This document shows, piece by piece, positions 61,895 through 64,000 of a stretch of 64,000 nucleotides of DNA. The notes below the pieces were generated by a model, which worked only from the letters and a program-made list of their open reading frames with translations, ran no database searches and was not told the origin of the DNA. Both the position numbers and the translations under genes were made by a program. How positions within the stretch are numbered: the first letter of the stretch is position 1; the number at the start of each line of letters is the position of its first letter. This DNA comes from Pseudoalteromonas rubra (GTDB lineage Bacteria; Pseudomonadota; Gammaproteobacteria; Enterobacterales; Alteromonadaceae): the NCBI RefSeq assembly GCF_005887095.1, contig NZ_PNCI01000055.1:1-64000 (forward strand), written 5' to 3'.

Positions 61895-62966
61895 ACGCAG
61901 TGTTAAAGGTCGACTTAGAGTTAAAACCCACTTCAAACTGAATGCTCGACACCTGCATATTTGTTTCTTTGAGTAATTTTTCAGCCTGTGATATTCGATA
62001 GCGATTTACAAACTGGAAGAAGTTGGTCTGCATTAATTGAGACAGAGTTTCTGAAATGTGATTTTCGCTTACGCCAATTGCACTGGAAAGTTTATTCAAA
62101 GACAAATCCTCTTCCATAAACAGTTGCTCTTCCTCCATCGCTTTTTCCAGTTTAGCCGCAATACGCTGCATTCTATCCAGGCTCACTGTCGATGTACGAG
62201 GCTGCCGGGCTCTCGGCTCTCCTTTGTCGGCCGGAGTCAAAATCGGTTGTTTGAGTGCCAGATAGGCGAAGGCAAGTAGTACGCAAGCCTCAAAAATGGG
62301 TAGTATCACCCCCTGCCCAAACCAGCGCCAACCTAAAAACACCGAAATGTAACCGGTGGCATAGCACAGCCAAACCAAGCCCCACAGCAATAAGATGACG
62401 GCAAACCAACTGATTGAACGCGACTCAATGTCAGAAAAACGTTCCATTAATTGCTGCCGGTGACGGCTATGAAGTTTTAAAGCGCTAATAAAATAAACCG
62501 CTGTGTACAAAACAAAGATCTGCGTTGAGGCAAAGCAAGAGAATAAAGCCAGCTTGTAGTGCTGAGGATTTCGGGTTGCCGGGTCCGCCAGTGCCAGTTT
62601 CTCCGCGGAGCTCAGGCCGGACACAAACGGAGCCATCACCGCCATCACCAAAATCGGTCCTGATAAAGCCCATGCATAAGTCCGTTTCGAAAATTCAGGA
62701 TTAGGAGACATGGTCGCACAGGCGTAAAAATACAGTGCCGGACCTAACAGTACACGCACAGGAAACTGTGCGCCAACCAGCCAGGGCACGTGACGATATG
62801 CACCGGAATATACCACCAGTTCACCGCACACATGAACTATCAGTAAGGCGAGTAACGCTATCAGATAAGTAGTTTGCCTCTGCCGGGGTTTATTAACCGC
62901 CTGTAGCAACGCCAGAAGCAGCATGCCCAGCATACTAGAGTAGATCAGTGTGCCTAACGCACTCAT
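61839..62966 (-). CDS. Membrane-anchored AraC-family regulator
   Basis: This 375-residue protein has seven membrane helices in residues about 1-235 and a C-terminal AraC DNA-binding domain (about 265-375). The latter has LSSAIGVSENHISETLSQLM and VGFNSKSTFNTAFKKATGLTPSLYR. It could sense an extracytoplasmic signal directly. It is convergent with the preceding membrane protein and may regulate the neighbours; no operator is apparent. Confidence 0.88.
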   Translation of the reverse strand: MSALGTLIYSSMLGMLLLALLQAVNKPRQRQTTYLIALLALLIVHVCGELVVYSGAYRHVPWLVGAQFPVRVLLGPALYFYACATMSPNPEFSKRTYAWALSGPILVMAVMAPFVSGLSSAEKLALADPATRNPQHYKLALFSCFASTQIFVLYTAVYFISALKLHSRHRQQLMERFSDIESRSISWFAVILLLWGLVWLCYATGYISVFLGWRWFGQGVILPIFEACVLLAFAYLALKQPILTPADKGEPRARQPRTSTVSLDRMQRIAAKLEKAMEEEQLFMEEDLSLNKLSSAIGVSENHISETLSQLMQTNFFQFVNRYRISQAEKLLKETNMQVSSIQFEVGFNSKSTFNTAFKKATGLTPSLYRKQQHN

Positions 62967-63179
62967 TTAAGCTCTCTCAAAAAATGTAAAAAAGACAAGC
63001 GGTAGCATATTGGAAACAACTAAGGGGTGCAACCAGCGAGCAGATATAGACGCCATGTTGCTCAAGGCGAATTCAACAACTATGAAAGTGTATATTTTAC
63101 ATAGTATTAGATTAAATATAGGATAGTCAGTTACTGGTGGGCAAGTGGTCTTTTACCACCTTAAATCGCAAAGGATTCT

Positions 63180-63629
63180 ATGAAACTAACACTCAAACTT
63201 TCTATCGCTATTTACCTTATTTCTCTGTGCCTGCCTGCTATTTCTCCTTTGGAATATTCAGCAGAACATCTCACCGATGGCTATGAAATACTCTTACTGG
63301 GACCTGCACAGGTTTTTTTTGGATTTGTTATGTTGCCTCAAATGCCCGGACTCGGACTACTGCTGATGTTACCCTGGCTGGCAAATATCAGTTGGCTGAT
63401 AAGTCTGGTCACTTATACGGAAAAAGTGGGTCGCATTGCGGGGCTCTGTACTGCCGTGATCGTGGTGGTGTTTTTCGTCCACCCCGTTGCCATTATTGGC
63501 TCTTCCATAAGTGTGGTCTTGTTGCAGTTGCATATTGGCGCTTACCTGTGGATGCTGGCACTCATGCTACCATTACTCACTTTGTATCCGCTCACAGCAA
63601 AAAAGCAGCCTCACAACACAGCGTCTTAG
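63180..63629 (+). CDS. Small hypothetical membrane protein
   Basis: This 149-residue protein has about four membrane helices (MKLTLKLSIAIYLISLCLPA, then VFFGFVMLPQMPG, ISWLISLVTY and IGAYLWMLALMLP). A short hydrophilic tail ends NTAS. No conserved family is recognised. It has its own upstream region with AAAGGA before the ATG. Confidence 0.7.
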   Translation: MKLTLKLSIAIYLISLCLPAISPLEYSAEHLTDGYEILLLGPAQVFFGFVMLPQMPGLGLLLMLPWLANISWLISLVTYTEKVGRIAGLCTAVIVVVFFVHPVAIIGSSISVVLLQLHIGAYLWMLALMLPLLTLYPLTAKKQPHNTAS

Positions 63630-63713
63630 CCTGTTAAATCGCCCATTTGGGGTAAGGTCAAGCGGCCTGCGGGTAAAACTTCACAGGCCACTTTCAATTG
63701 AGCGTAATAAAAA

Positions 63714-64000
63714 TTACTGACGTTTATCCACTTCCACTTTGCCGTCTTTGATCACCAGGGTCACAGTTTCCATCACCTGAATATCTTTTAACGGGTTACC
63801 CGGTACAGCAATGATATCAGCCAGCTTACCCGCCTCCAGAGAACCGAGCTTGTCCTGCATCTTTAACAAGGTCGCAGAATTGATAGTCGCGGCCTGAAGT
63901 GCCTGAAGCTCATTCATGCCAAACTTGACCATACGGCTGAATTGTTTGCCGTTTTGACCATGAGGGTACACTCCACCGTCCGAGCCAAACACCATGTTCA
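63714..64000 (-). CDS. Amidohydrolase C-terminus (prolidase/imidazolonepropionase-like), cut by window edge
   Basis: This is the last 95 residues of a metal-dependent amidohydrolase that runs off the right edge. It has the metal-ligand Asp in FGSDGGVYPHGQN, a helix MNELQALQAATINSATLL and the closing beta-sandwich (LGSLEAGKLADIIAVPGNPL and VIKDGKV). The imidazolonepropionase-like prolidase group is most likely, but the substrate needs the missing part. Confidence 0.85.
   Translation of the reverse strand, partial: NMVFGSDGGVYPHGQNGKQFSRMVKFGMNELQALQAATINSATLLKMQDKLGSLEAGKLADIIAVPGNPLKDIQVMETVTLVIKDGKVEVDKRQ

Overview
The window looks like chromosomal DNA of a marine gammaproteobacterium of the order Alteromonadales, most likely Pseudoalteromonas. 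The basis is protein similarity by eye, the trp/rnm/yciO/scpAB/rluB neighbourhood, a long GAPDH variant, the TonB receptor plus TPR-sulfotransferase pair, and the moderate G+C of the core genes. No tRNA, rRNA, CRISPR array or intact insertion sequence was seen.

Layout. (1) 1-2337 is an A+T-rich accessory region. On the minus strand two 35-codon paralogous peptide genes precede a HEAT-repeat protein and a protein cut by the window edge. The peptides carry conserved GG and PCG motifs. The block has the shape of an undescribed RiPP or small-peptide operon. Five imperfect repeats with a period of about 39 bp lie just upstream, and a pair of 78-bp tandem repeats lies further out. (2) 2338-6121 is a minus-strand housekeeping operon: rnm, yciO-type, scpA, scpB, rluB. 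(3) 6278-13164 is the tryptophan operon trpE-G-D-CF-B-A. It is preceded by two consecutive complete leader-peptide attenuators, each with three consecutive Trp codons and its own terminator. (4) 13169-36483 holds HU, a CPBP-like membrane protein, an NSS transporter, YciI, a PepSY/PhoP-like/PhoQ-like/LprI-like operon, an AI-2E transporter, YfcH, a zinc-ribbon/YeaC/DUF349 operon, an AGCS symporter, an M14 carboxypeptidase, GAPDH, a DUF2989 lipoprotein, a lone MlaC-like protein, a GGDEF-EAL protein, purMN plus DUF3108, and a class II amidotransferase.

(5) 37114-44498 holds a secreted protein made of three 161-residue repeats, two small proteins, and a TonB-dependent receptor followed by a TPR-sulfotransferase. 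(6) 44591-51621 is a complete trans-4-hydroxy-L-proline catabolic island. It contains a GntR regulator, alpha-ketoglutarate semialdehyde dehydrogenase, hydroxyproline epimerase, a DHDPS-family deaminase, an FAD-dependent D-hydroxyproline dehydrogenase and an M24 X-Pro peptidase. A perfect 14-bp palindrome sits in the divergent promoter. Together the genes could take collagen-type peptides to 2-oxoglutarate. (7) 51805-52008 is an orphan Cys-rich peptide with a basic leader ending in AGG, which is a second RiPP-type candidate. (8) 52068-64000 holds a porin, a PQQ-type sugar dehydrogenase, an ADP-ribosylglycohydrolase/GNAT pair, several small one-domain enzymes, an S66 (MccF-like) peptidase coupled to a membrane protein, a membrane-anchored AraC regulator, a small membrane protein and the C-terminal end of an amidohydrolase.

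Most interesting are the twin-peptide cluster with its repeat array, the serial trp attenuators, and the orphan Cys-rich peptide. All functions rest on reading the sequence and remembered family motifs. No database search was run.
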